Below, piece after piece: positions 53,289-62,730 of a stretch of 64,000 nt of DNA (position 1 is the stretch's first letter; every line of letters begins with the position of its first letter). The position numbers and the translations under genes were made by a program. A model generated the notes under the pieces. The model worked only from the letters and a program-made list of their open reading frames with translations. It was not told the DNA's origin and ran no database searches. The DNA comes from Flavihumibacter petaseus NBRC 106054 (GTDB taxonomy: Bacteria; Bacteroidota; Bacteroidia; Chitinophagales; Chitinophagaceae), in contig NZ_BBWV01000003.1 of the NCBI RefSeq assembly GCF_000974785.1, positions 124,001 through 188,000 on the forward strand. The letters are read 5' to 3'.

Positions 53289-53726
53289 TGCCGTGTTTAT
53301 TTATGGGTCCATAAAGCACTGGAAGTGAAGGTTTCAATTGGTAGGGATTGTCGTGGGCGAGGCAGGCGGTGCGAGATGATGTCCACAAGTTGATCTTCAC
53401 CTTTTAAATTACTTAGTTGGAATCGACTTTCTATCCGTAGAATTACCCTTTTTTGGCGCACGATAGGGATTTCCCAGTATTGTCATTCCCTTCTGATAAC
53501 TCAAAACTGCCGTTTATTCCCGGTTTTCTTGTAAAACTTTAGACAATAGCATCTATAGGGATGTTATATATCCGTAACGGAAGCTGTTAATTTTTAACCA
53601 TTAACCAAAATTATGCTGTCAACTGTCAGCGGGAATCCTGTGCCCGTACGAGAACGGTATGCGCTATCGTGCCAATTCTTAAACGGCTTCCTGCATAGTC
53701 CCGGCATCACCTTGAAAGGGTCTGGT
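53289..53726. other. Divergent intergenic region, no gene seen
   Basis: 438 bases between the GH75-like gene (minus) and the TlpA-like gene (plus). A frame in register with the TlpA-like gene begins at 53613, but its first 38 codons have no signal-peptide or domain character. It must hold divergent promoters, but no strong -7 or -33 elements or inverted repeats were recognised. Confidence 0.5.
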
Positions 53727-55007
53727 ATGCCACTATTCCGGAGATTTTTTGGCGGTACTAAAATAGTAGTTGCTGCATTCCTGGCGCTGGAGTTGTGCCT
53801 TCCCGGACCCTTGCCTGCGCAACCCCGGCCAGACTCAATTACCGGCGATATTATCAACACCAGTTTCTCCATGGTCAATTATTCCCAGTTCAACATGCGG
53901 CTGTCTGACTTTAAGACCAAACTGATCATCCTTGACTTTTGGGCTACCTGGTGCAGCTCCTGCCTGAGTGCTTTCCCGAAACTGGAAAACCTCCAGGAAA
54001 CATTTAAGGATGAGCTGCAAATAGTGCTGGTCAACGGAAAGGCATCCGGCGATTCAAAAGAGAAGGTCTCGCAATTCCTACGTTCATGGCAAGCCCGTAA
54101 TGGCCGACAGTTGAAACTGCCCATCATTGTAGGAGACTCTGTACTCAGTCACCAATTCGCCCATAATATTCTTCCACATTATGTCTGGATCGGTCAGGGC
54201 GGAAAGATCCTGGGTACTTCGGCATCAGCAGATCTTACTGAACCGGCTATCCGGGCCGCACTCAGTAGCCAGCAAGTATTATTTACCGGCAAACAGGACA
54301 TTAACCCGGTAAACCCCCTTTATTTATCCGGACTACCGGATCCGGCCCAGGTTCAGCAATTCACCATTTTGCTGAAAGGATGGCAGAAAGGCCTTCCCGG
54401 AGGCATATTTTACCGGTCAGCCAATGGCATAAAAAATGGCCTTGCCATTACCAATATGCCCCTTCTGAAAATTTACGAATTGCTTATCGGGCAACTTAAT
54501 CCCAATATTGGACCGGATCAATTCATCCTGGAAGGATTAGACAGCGCCAGCTATTTCGCTCCCAACGATACAGCAGATTTTGAAGCGTGGTACACAAAAC
54601 ATCTTTACTCCATTGACCTTGTGGCACCAGGCCTGCCCATTGCTGTTGTGCTCGAACGCATGCTCACCTACCTCAATGACTATTCCTGCCTCTCCGCTAA
54701 AATCACTACACGGCCGATGCTTTCATGGATACTGGTCAGCGACAGGGAGAATATGGGAAAGAAAAAAAATGTTCGTGCAGGCAACATCCGGATGTCTTTG
54801 ACTGAATGCCTGGATGAATTGAAAAAGATAAAACATACGCAGTTTTGCATCGACGAAACAGGTCTTTCACCCGGATTTACATTAAGTTTAGCCGGACCTT
54901 TGAACAACGAATCTGTTACAGGCGCACTCAGGAAAAACGGACTGAAACTAGTCCCTGAATGGCGGCATACTGACGTGGTGGTAGTCACCGAAAACCAGAA
55001 AGACTGA
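53727..55007 (+). CDS. TlpA-like thioredoxin with C-terminal STN-like domain
   Basis: A 426-residue periplasmic protein. MPLFRRFFGGTKIVVAAFLA at 53727 starts a good signal peptide, so the longer frame is dropped. The thioredoxin domain (about 40-190) has LIILDFWATWCSSCLSAFP with the CxxC active site and a late VWIGQGGKI. The C-terminal third resembles secretin/TonB short N-terminal (STN) domains: LPIAVVLERMLTYLNDYS, then NIRMSLTECLDELKKI and VTGALRKNGLKLVPEW. It precedes SusC and SusD genes, and the SusC itself has no STN domain, so a signalling domain may have moved to this protein (inference). Confidence 0.78.
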   Translation: MPLFRRFFGGTKIVVAAFLALELCLPGPLPAQPRPDSITGDIINTSFSMVNYSQFNMRLSDFKTKLIILDFWATWCSSCLSAFPKLENLQETFKDELQIVLVNGKASGDSKEKVSQFLRSWQARNGRQLKLPIIVGDSVLSHQFAHNILPHYVWIGQGGKILGTSASADLTEPAIRAALSSQQVLFTGKQDINPVNPLYLSGLPDPAQVQQFTILLKGWQKGLPGGIFYRSANGIKNGLAITNMPLLKIYELLIGQLNPNIGPDQFILEGLDSASYFAPNDTADFEAWYTKHLYSIDLVAPGLPIAVVLERMLTYLNDYSCLSAKITTRPMLSWILVSDRENMGKKKNVRAGNIRMSLTECLDELKKIKHTQFCIDETGLSPGFTLSLAGPLNNESVTGALRKNGLKLVPEWRHTDVVVVTENQKD

Positions 55008-55032
55008 TTCATATACTATTGATCTTACTCCA

Positions 55033-55302
55033 ATGAACGCGCAGCAGCAACCTTTCGATGAAGGTGATTATGCTCAGGCAAAGCGGATCGCTTACCTGAT
55101 CACGGGCTACATCCGTAGTACCCTGTCCGACCAGGAAAGAGATGAACTGGATGCGTGGGTCACCGCCAGCGATCAAAACATCCGTTTGTTTGCTGACCTC
55201 ACTGATAAGCAAAATGCCAGCAAAGAATTTCAGGCCTTTGATTCGATCAATTCAGAGGCCGTCAGGCAAAAGATATTGGTAAAATTAATTGCGGCCTTGT
55301 AG
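55033..55302 (+). CDS. Orphan FecR N-terminal domain (anti-sigma fragment)
   Basis: An 89-residue protein whose start, AKRIAYLITGYIRSTLSDQE and RDELDAWVTASDQN, matches the cytoplasmic N-terminal domain of Bacteroidota FecR anti-sigma proteins. The membrane helix and periplasmic FecR domain are missing and no ECF sigma gene is present. It is either a remnant or a shortened regulator acting in trans. It lies between the TlpA/STN gene and SusC, where a sigma/FecR pair is usual. Confidence 0.65.
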   Translation: MNAQQQPFDEGDYAQAKRIAYLITGYIRSTLSDQERDELDAWVTASDQNIRLFADLTDKQNASKEFQAFDSINSEAVRQKILVKLIAAL

Positions 55303-55393
55303 GATGGAAAAATCCACTACAAAAAATGGTCTCGCTGCCCGTATTGTTTACTCTTAAATAATCGCCTATGCACTAAACTCGCCATACGGTCAT

Positions 55394-55425
55394 AAAAAAC
55401 CGCTCCGTGAATCAGACGAAGCGGC
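55394..55425. terminator. Hairpin upstream of susC, possible terminator
   Basis: CCGCTCCGT and ACGAAGCGG form a stem with one mismatch (5 plus 3 pairs) around a 7-base loop; six A precede it on the plus strand, so as a terminator it points to the minus strand. It may also fold in the susC leader as a transcript control element. Confidence 0.35.
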
Positions 55426-55503
55426 TTGCTGAATGGCAAACAAATAACTGTTGAATAGCTCCGGAAGAGCATAGTATTTATTAAACCAAACTAACCAAAG
55501 TTA

Positions 55504-58500
55504 ATGGAAACGAGTTTTTTATGCAATAACTTCACCCGACACAACTGTCTGTCCTTATTCCTGGTGACGCTACTGGTGCTGGCAATGATCGCATCACCGG
55601 ATATCTTAAATGCACAACCCGACACGACCAGGACCGGTAAACTGACTAATGATATTGGAGAACCCGTCGCCGGCGCAACGATACTAAACCCTCGAACGGG
55701 ACAATCGGCTGTTGCCAATGCAAAAGGCGAATTTCAGGTCACTACTTTCCGAAAGGGCGACAGGCTGATCATCACCAGTATCGGATACGAGCAAAAAGTA
55801 TACTTATGGTCCGGCACAAACCCGGTTGTCATCGTGATGCAAAGGACAGCCCAGGGCCTCGATAATGTAACGGTAAGATTGAATTCAGGTTACCAATATA
55901 TTCCGAAAGAACGTTCCACAGGCTCATATGTTTCTCTCGATGAAAAGCAACTGAACCTGCAACCCGGTACCAACATTATCAACCGGCTGGAAGGCGTTGC
56001 AAACAGTGTACTGTTTGACAAGGATCCCAACCGACCACCGGTCACCATCAGGGGCTACAGCAGCATCAATGGCCCAAAGAATCCCCTTATCGTGCTGGAC
56101 AATTTTCCCTACGAGGGTGACATCAACAATATCAATCCCAATGATGTAGAATCTATAACAATACTTCGGGACGCTGCCGCAGCATCTATCTGGGGTACCC
56201 GGGCAGGCAATGGCGTAATCGTGATCACCACCAAAAAAGGGAAACTCAATCAGCCGCTGAAAATCGAGTTGAATGCCAACGTAACCGTCACTGGTAAACC
56301 TGACCTGTTTTACCTGCCGGAGATAAATGCATCAGATTTTATAGACGTTGAACAGGCATTGTTTGATCGCGGTTTCTATCAGAGCCAGATCAGCAACAGG
56401 GGCAGGCCGCCATTGAGCCCGGTGGAAGAAATCCTGGTCAAAAAAGCCAACGGAGAACTCACCGCAGAAGAAGCCACGCGCCAGGTAAACGCCTATCGCG
56501 ATTTGGATGTCCGGCGGGATTTCAATGAATATCTATACCGTCCGGGCATAATGCAACAATATGCCCTGAACCTGCAGGGCGGCACAGCAAAGGCATCCTG
56601 GTTTGTTTCAGGTGGCTACGACCGCAACAGTGATGCGCTATCCGCGGAGTATGAAAGGATCAACCTAAGAGTCCGCAACAGCTTCCGGCCGCTTCCCAAA
56701 TTCCAGGTCCAGACAGCCCTTGCCTACTGCCAATCGAAGACGGAGAGTGGCAAGTCCGGATACAATTCAATAAGGGTAGGGACCAAAAAACTATATCCTT
56801 ATGCGCAATTCAGGGACGGTGATGGCAACCCGGTACCCTTGTACATGAACCGTCAGCCTTATATTGATACGGCAGGAGAGGGATTATTGCTGGATTGGAA
56901 ATATTACCCGTTGGAGGAGTATCGGTACAACACTGCGAAATCTGACCTGAATGAAATAACCGCGAATGTATCCCTGCAATATGAACTGTTGAAGGGACTC
57001 ACGCTGGAAGGCAATTACCAGTTTCAAAAACAACTGGTCTCCCGGCTTAACCTCCAGGAACAGGAAAGTTATGTGGCACGCGACCTGATCAACAGCTTTT
57101 CCCAGGTGGATTATTCAACCGGCATTGTATACCGTATTGTACCACTGGGAGCCATCAACAACACCAGTACAACAGATCTCACCGCCCACCAGGGCAGGGG
57201 CCAGCTGAATTATTCCAAAACAGCAGGCCGCCATGAACTGGCGGCGCTGGCCGGTATGGAGATCAGGCAAACAAAAACCGAAACCAATCGCTACCAGTAT
57301 TATGGCTTTGACCCCGAGACCCAGACCATTGGTGCGATCGACTATACCAAACCCTATCCGAATTTTATCCGGGGCAACCAGTTCATTCCCAAAGGTTATG
57401 GCGCTGGCTTCCAGGTGCAGCGTTTCACAGCGGCTTTTGCCAATGCGGCGTATACCTATGACAACCGCTATACGGTGACGGGAAGCATCCGGAAAGACGC
57501 TTCCAACCTGTTTGGGGTAAAGTCCAATGAAAAGGGCATACCACTCTGGTCGGCAGGTTTGGGTTGGACCATTTCAAAAGAGGGATTTTACAACAGCACG
57601 TTTTTGCCGATGCTCAGGCTCCGGACAAGCTATGGTATCAATGGCAATGTTGACAATTCAAAATCAGCCGTCACCAGTATTTTCCACCTTGGCAACGACA
57701 CCTATTCCAATTTGCCTTTCTCAAGCGTTGCGCAATATCCTAATCCCAGCCTGAGCTGGGAAAAAGTGCAAATATTTAATGTCGGGCTCGATTTCCAATT
57801 GAAGGATAATGTCCTGTCGGGCAGTATAGAATACTTCAATAAAACCGGAACGGACCTTATTGGCCTGGCGCCCGTTGACTACACGACCGGTGTGGGCAGT
57901 TCAACCGGCGCGGTCATACGCAATGTCGCGGATATGAAATCAGCGGGTGTAGACTTGCAGCTCAACGCCCGCCTCCTGAACCGTTCGTTGAAATGGTTCC
58001 AGTCCCTAAACCTCAACTTCAATAAGTCAAGAATCACCCAGTATTACAACGCGACCCAGCTGGCACGCATCTATGTGAGCAATGGAACGGCCATTAGTCC
58101 GCTCGTGGGTAAGCCCATCTATTCCATTCTGAATTATTCCTGGGCGGGACTTGATCCTGGAACCGGCGATCCTCTTGGATATGTAGACGGCAAGCCGGGT
58201 AACGACTATATCGCTATCCAGAATGATTCCGCCAAGAACCTGGCCTATGCCGGTCCGGCTACGCCGACCTGCTACGGAAATTTCATGAATACTTTCAGCT
58301 GGAAAAACTTTTCCTTATCCATCAACCTGCAGTACAAGCTGGGCTATTATTTTCAGCGCCCGTCAATTTCCTACGATGCCTTGTATTATAGCTGGGCAGG
58401 GCATGCAGACTACGCGCGCCGCTGGCAGAAACCAGGAGATGAAGCGTTCACTACAGTACCGTCCATGCCTTACCCGGCTGACGGCAATCGGGACGCTTTC

Positions 58501-58743
58501 TACCAGGCATCTGAAGTACTGGCCACCAAAGCCGACCATATCCGGCTGCAGTTTGTGTCTCTTAGCTGGGACCTGCCAACGGCAAAATCTGGCCGGTCAC
58601 CATTCAGGCTGCTGCAGGTCTATGGTAATGCCAGCAACCTTGGTATTATCTGGAGCGTCAATCACAAGGGCCTCGATCCCGACTTCCCTTCATCCATCCC
58701 CAATCCAAAGCGCTTTACCATCGGGTTCAGGGCTCATTTTTAA
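55504..58743 (+). CDS. SusC/RagA-type TonB-dependent outer membrane transporter
   Basis: A 1079-residue protein with a signal peptide, an N-terminal carboxypeptidase-regulatory-like domain (GKLTNDIGEPVAGATILNPR to ITSIGYEQKVY), a plug domain (VTIRGYSSINGPKNPLIVLD, VESITILRDAAAASIWGTRA, GVIVITTKKG) and a 22-stranded barrel ending in PKRFTIGFRAHF with the expected final Phe. No STN domain lies in front of the plug. It imports a glycan or peptide with the adjacent SusD. A TTG-N18-TAGTATTT stretch about 60 bases upstream is a weak promoter candidate. Confidence 0.93.
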   Translation: METSFLCNNFTRHNCLSLFLVTLLVLAMIASPDILNAQPDTTRTGKLTNDIGEPVAGATILNPRTGQSAVANAKGEFQVTTFRKGDRLIITSIGYEQKVYLWSGTNPVVIVMQRTAQGLDNVTVRLNSGYQYIPKERSTGSYVSLDEKQLNLQPGTNIINRLEGVANSVLFDKDPNRPPVTIRGYSSINGPKNPLIVLDNFPYEGDINNINPNDVESITILRDAAAASIWGTRAGNGVIVITTKKGKLNQPLKIELNANVTVTGKPDLFYLPEINASDFIDVEQALFDRGFYQSQISNRGRPPLSPVEEILVKKANGELTAEEATRQVNAYRDLDVRRDFNEYLYRPGIMQQYALNLQGGTAKASWFVSGGYDRNSDALSAEYERINLRVRNSFRPLPKFQVQTALAYCQSKTESGKSGYNSIRVGTKKLYPYAQFRDGDGNPVPLYMNRQPYIDTAGEGLLLDWKYYPLEEYRYNTAKSDLNEITANVSLQYELLKGLTLEGNYQFQKQLVSRLNLQEQESYVARDLINSFSQVDYSTGIVYRIVPLGAINNTSTTDLTAHQGRGQLNYSKTAGRHELAALAGMEIRQTKTETNRYQYYGFDPETQTIGAIDYTKPYPNFIRGNQFIPKGYGAGFQVQRFTAAFANAAYTYDNRYTVTGSIRKDASNLFGVKSNEKGIPLWSAGLGWTISKEGFYNSTFLPMLRLRTSYGINGNVDNSKSAVTSIFHLGNDTYSNLPFSSVAQYPNPSLSWEKVQIFNVGLDFQLKDNVLSGSIEYFNKTGTDLIGLAPVDYTTGVGSSTGAVIRNVADMKSAGVDLQLNARLLNRSLKWFQSLNLNFNKSRITQYYNATQLARIYVSNGTAISPLVGKPIYSILNYSWAGLDPGTGDPLGYVDGKPGNDYIAIQNDSAKNLAYAGPATPTCYGNFMNTFSWKNFSLSINLQYKLGYYFQRPSISYDALYYSWAGHADYARRWQKPGDEAFTTVPSMPYPADGNRDAFYQASEVLATKADHIRLQFVSLSWDLPTAKSGRSPFRLLQVYGNASNLGIIWSVNHKGLDPDFPSSIPNPKRFTIGFRAHF

Positions 58744-58755
58744 ACACATTCAATC

Positions 58756-60105
58756 ATGAAAAAGAAATTGCTGATCTATATAACACTGGTATTGTTTAAC
58801 GCTTCCTGCAAAAAATACCTGGATGCAAAACCGGATTCAAGGCTGGATGTACCGTCGACAATAGTAGACTTTCAAAGCCTGCTGGACAATAGCAGTATCA
58901 TGAATCGGAATACATGCTGGTCAGGGGAAGGCAGTGCAGACAATTACTTTCTGCCGGAAAACTTTTTTGAATCCCTTGAACCCTACCAGCGTTATGTTTA
59001 CACCTGGTCCGAGAACAGCGTTCCGGATGATCTTCCCAATGACTGGTCGCTCATCTATCTCCCTGTTAATTATTCGAACCTTGTTTTGGAAGGTCTTAAT
59101 AAGATCGACCGCACCGAGAGCAACCCGTCCGATTGGGATAATGCCAAAGGGTCAGCGCTTTTCTTCCGGGCAAAATATTTTTCCGACGCTTTAACCCTCT
59201 GGTCAAAATCCTATGACGTGTTAACCGCTGCCACTGACCCTGGTGTGCCCCTAAGGCTGACGGCCGATTTTAATATTCCTACGGAAAGAGCTTCTGTACA
59301 GCAATGCTTCGACCAGGTCCTTTCAGATCTGCGTGGCAGTATTCCCCTGTTGCCTATTGTGCCGTTACATGTTCAAAGGCCATCCCAAACAGCAGCCTTT
59401 GCCCTGTTGAGCCGGGTGTTCCTGGATATGCGGCAATATGACAGCGCACAATGGTATGCGGACAAAGCACTTCAGAACAAGGACGAACTGATGGACCTGA
59501 ACAACCTTGACCTTACGGCGAACCTTCCTTTTCCGGCATTCAACGAAGAGGTGATCATGCATTTCTCCATGCAATCAAATGTCTATTGGCTTTCTTATTA
59601 TGCAGACTCCATCCTGTACAATAGCTATGACGACGCGGACCTCCGCAAGCAGGCCTACTTCCGGCCCAACGGCGATGGAACCTATAATACCTTCTCCTGT
59701 TCCTACGCAGGGGATTATTTGAACTTTACCGGCCTGGCAACGGATGAAGTACTGCTGACCCGCGCAGAATGCCGGGCCAGGCTGGGAAATGTAAGCGGGG
59801 CGATGGATGATCTCAACCACCTGATGCAAAGGCGGTGGAAAAAGGAGGATTTCACCCCGTTTGATGCAGGTTCGGCGGAAGCGGCATTGCTGATGATCCT
59901 GGAGGAACGAAGAAAAGAATTGATATTGCGGGGATCGCGCTGGTCGGACCTGAAACGCCTGAATAAGGATCCGCTGACAGCGACTACACTGAAACGCAGT
60001 ATCGAAGGTCAGCAGATCAGTCTTGCTCCCAATTCAAATCCCTACCAGCTGCCGATCCCCAACAATATTATCCAAACTGCAAATCTCAATCAAAACCCCA
60101 GGTGA
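58756..60105 (+). CDS. SusD/RagB-type surface lipoprotein
   Basis: A 449-residue lipoprotein with lipobox NASC (Cys about 18) and the SusD-like layout of TPR helices: FQSLLDNSSIMNR, AKGSALFFRAKYFSDALTLW, AAFALLSRVFLDMRQYDSAQ, and the late EERRKELILRGSRWSDLKRL and YQLPIPNN. It captures the substrate at the surface for the SusC transporter 12 bases upstream. The substrate is unknown; no glycosidase lies in this short locus, and the nearby TlpA protein suggests peptide or protein substrates as an alternative. Confidence 0.92.
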   Translation: MKKKLLIYITLVLFNASCKKYLDAKPDSRLDVPSTIVDFQSLLDNSSIMNRNTCWSGEGSADNYFLPENFFESLEPYQRYVYTWSENSVPDDLPNDWSLIYLPVNYSNLVLEGLNKIDRTESNPSDWDNAKGSALFFRAKYFSDALTLWSKSYDVLTAATDPGVPLRLTADFNIPTERASVQQCFDQVLSDLRGSIPLLPIVPLHVQRPSQTAAFALLSRVFLDMRQYDSAQWYADKALQNKDELMDLNNLDLTANLPFPAFNEEVIMHFSMQSNVYWLSYYADSILYNSYDDADLRKQAYFRPNGDGTYNTFSCSYAGDYLNFTGLATDEVLLTRAECRARLGNVSGAMDDLNHLMQRRWKKEDFTPFDAGSAEAALLMILEERRKELILRGSRWSDLKRLNKDPLTATTLKRSIEGQQISLAPNSNPYQLPIPNNIIQTANLNQNPR

Positions 60106-60110
60106 AAGGT

Positions 60111-60140
60111 AAGGGAGCAACAGTAGTCGCTCCCTTTTTT
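60111..60140 (+). terminator. Rho-independent terminator after susD
   Basis: AAGGGAGC at 60111-60118 pairs with GCTCCCTT at 60129-60136 around a 10-base loop and is followed by six T. It closes the SusC/SusD operon just before the convergent DUF6520 gene. Confidence 0.88.
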
Positions 60141-60144
60141 GTGT

Positions 60145-60459
60145 TTACTGCTTGAAAACCTTGCTGAAAATGATCGTGTTGTCCGTACGAACATTTCCAC
60201 CGCCCGGCAGTGCAGAAAAATCCGGGTTATCGCTACCATCGTCCGGTGCGACGATCGTACACATTTTGGTGCCGACGGCGCCGCAATTAGTTCCCCCTTT
60301 CTCCCAGTTCTGTTCATTGTTGTACTCAGCGTCTGTGTACAAGTTGCCTACATAATGGTAGGTATTTGTACTCCGCCCGTTTTTTGCCGGCGCATAGGTG
60401 AATGCGCTTAAAGATGCTGCCATTACCACAGCAGCGATTCCTGTGATGTACTTTTTCAT
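60145..60459 (-). CDS. DUF6520 family small exported protein
   Basis: A 104-residue protein with a signal peptide (ITGIAAVVMAASLSAFTYA) followed by a short exposed part with NNEQNWEKGGTNCG and MCTIVAPDDGSDN. This matches the DUF6520 family of Bacteroidota, which is regularly next to MauE/DoxX membrane proteins. Two Cys (64 and 72 of the longer frame) may form a disulphide. Function unknown. The start MKKYITG at 60459 is chosen over an upstream Met. Confidence 0.75.
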   Translation of the reverse strand: MKKYITGIAAVVMAASLSAFTYAPAKNGRSTNTYHYVGNLYTDAEYNNEQNWEKGGTNCGAVGTKMCTIVAPDDGSDNPDFSALPGGGNVRTDNTIIFSKVFKQ

Positions 60460-60569
60460 AGAAAGTATCTTTAACATGAAGAAAATAATTGCTTACTCTT
60501 TTGCAGGTTTTCAGCTATCACCCTGCTGCATTCCCCGGCCGGAGAAAGCAGTTTGATTGCAACCAAATT

Positions 60570-61013
60570 TTATGACGAAGGGGCAGGAAGCACTGCCTGT
60601 TTCAGGTTTCGATCCATCCATACACCAACTGTTGCCAGGAGTATCAGCATGAAATTCAGCAAGAGATGCTCACGCCAGGTCAGCCCGCTGAACACGCTGC
60701 CACAGGAACACGGTAAGGCACCAGTAAACGACATATACCAGATAAATCCATTATAAACCGTAAGCAGAAATATTGCCAGGAGCCAGCCAGTCAATCGTGT
60801 AGTTGAAAAAAGCAGCAGCAGTGCCACGGCACCTTCCAAAAGTGGAACTGCCACTGCTAAAACGGTTGCTGGAAAAGAATCTGAAAGCCCCTGGATCAGG
60901 ATGTTTTCGAATACGGCATGCAGCACAATTTTATGAACCGCGGTATACATGAAAAGCGAACTGTATGCCACAGACAACAAGTGCGCTATAATTTGCCTGT
61001 GTTGAATTTTCAT
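60570..61013 (-). CDS. MauE/DoxX-like redox-associated membrane protein
   Basis: A protein of about 147 residues with four membrane helices (for example TVLAVAVPLLEGAVALLLLF and LTGWLLAIFLLTVYNGF) and a short Cys-containing loop PCSCGSVF between helices 3 and 4, as in MauE and DoxX-like proteins linked to thiol redox or lipid metabolism. It is 110 bases upstream of the DUF6520 gene on the same strand, the standard partnership in this phylum. Confidence 0.75.
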   Translation of the reverse strand: MKIQHRQIIAHLLSVAYSSLFMYTAVHKIVLHAVFENILIQGLSDSFPATVLAVAVPLLEGAVALLLLFSTTRLTGWLLAIFLLTVYNGFIWYMSFTGALPCSCGSVFSGLTWREHLLLNFMLILLATVGVWMDRNLKQAVLPAPSS

Positions 61014-61123
61014 GATGCTTGTTTGTACCATGAAGTTCGCTACGGTTACACCCCTTGTCCAAATCTCTTTATACCGCTTTCAGGAATAGAAATACCGGAT
61101 TCAGGCTACTCCGTGGAAGTGAA

Positions 61124-62085
61124 TCATTTGCGTGGCTTTTGCTGCCCTGGGGTTATACCATACCGTTCCCTGTAAGCGACAATGAGGTCTGTTGGCCGCC
61201 AGCCGGTTGCAGCTGCCGCTTCCTTGACGAGGCATCCACCTGCAATCATGTCCGCTGCTTTCTCCAACCGGATTTTCCGCAGGTATTCATAGGGTCCCAC
61301 ATCAAAAACATTTTTAAACACCATTTTAAACCGCGCTTCATTCATTAACACCATCCTAGAGAGCTGACGAATAATAAAGTGCTTCGTGATATCCTGGCAG
61401 ATCAGCTTTTCAGCCGCAACTACTTTCTCCAATTCAGCAGCAGTATATGGGAATTTCAACGGATCGTCGCGGCTAATGGCTACGTTGAACTTAAACAACA
61501 GCTCCTCTGCCCGGCTATCAAAGAAATGCTCCCGCCAGGCTGGTTCATAACGGCAGGTCAAAATGCTCTGTACCAGCCGGTTCAATTCATGATCAATTGC
61601 GCATACGGTTTCTTGCAGCAGGAAAACAGTTCCCTCGCTTTGCAGCTTTTTATCAACGACCGGAAAAAGCGGTAATAACCGCGCTACAAAGGATGGGGTA
61701 AAATGTACGGTGAGCGCCTGGTAATGTTTGCCTGCATACAGTCTTGTATCCAATGGACTGTTTAGACCACGGGCAATCCACCAATGGCCTTCCTTCGAAC
61801 ACAACGTAGCTTCAGGAGAAATGATCTGATCGGCAATTCCATTCAGAACAATATGGGCATATAGCCCTTGCTTGCAATGCTCACTGGTTAAAACGAAGTC
61901 TTCCTGAATGAAAAAAACTGGTAAAAGAAGTGATAGTCTTCTCCCTGGTATTCCTGGATGCACAGCTCGCCAAAGTCACCCCTGGCTGATCGAACGATTC
62001 CTCCGGGGAATCGAACGCCGCCAAAATCACCAGGAAACGCGCCGCTCCAATCCAGCTTGTGCGTTACAGCTGAGAGACAGTTCAT
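61124..62085 (-). pseudogene. AraC family regulator with a frameshift in the N-terminal part
   Basis: Two overlapping frames together form one AraC gene. The N-terminal frame (62085 to about 61911) reads GDFGGVRFPGGIVRSARGDF, LCIQEYQGEDYHFFYQFF, then goes out of phase; the other frame resumes with FIQEDFVLTSEHCKQG and runs to the C-terminal AraC helix-turn-helix (RQLSRMVLMNEARFKMVFKN, PYEYLRKIRLEKAADM). The break sits at a run of seven T on the coding strand (61911-61917); eight T would restore one frame. It may be inactivated, phase-variable, or a sequencing error. Confidence 0.75.
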
Positions 62086-62187
62086 AACTAATTGGGAGAA
62101 GCAGCACCTTTAAATTAGGAAAAAAAATTTATTTGCAGGAGGTTGCTGCCCAATTTTCCCGGTTGGATTCAATTCGATATTTTATTT

Positions 62188-62668
62188 ATGAGAAGATATC
62201 TATTGCTGGCAATTGCAGCTGTCGCTACTGTTGGGATCGGTGCTTGGTTACTTGTCTTCCTATGTCGGTTGGTATGGGTATGAAAAATGGCGTAATAGAG
62301 TAGCAACACACAGTATTGATGAATCTAAAAGTCGTGGTGTCTTTGAGAAGGTGTTGAATTTCCAGGTTGATAGTTTTGCTGGCTCATTAGGCGACTTCAA
62401 ACCCTATATGGAAAGGGGGTTTCGGTATGGCTATCATTCGTCGGAAGAGACTGTACCGTTAATTGACAGCCAATATCCCTGGCAACTCGGTTTCAATATC
62501 ATACCAAATGAAAAGTTCGGTGTATTTATCAGGAAAGATCAGCTGGTTAAGTTTGATAGCTCAAACAGTGTCTGGGGCTATCTAAAAAGCCCGCATCTAA
62601 AGGATACCATCATTCTGGTTATAAGAGGCGAGCAGGTACGGTCGGGTCAAATCAGGGTGTGGGAGTAG
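62188..62668 (+). pseudogene. Small exported protein, probably frameshifted near its start
   Basis: An ATG at 62188 opens MRRYLLLAIAAVATVG, a good signal or anchor sequence, but this frame stops soon after. From about 62235 the reading moves to a second frame: SVLGYLSSYVGWYGYEKWRN and onward for about 140 residues to 62668. That second frame has only a TTG (62213) as a start. Removing one G from the GGG near 62233-62236 joins them. Function unknown; the body is beta-rich. Confidence 0.55.
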
Positions 62669-62730
62669 TTGGCAGGTAAGGCAAACCCAGTCGGCAGACT
62701 TATATTTGCCTTCAACAATCCCCTTTCAGG

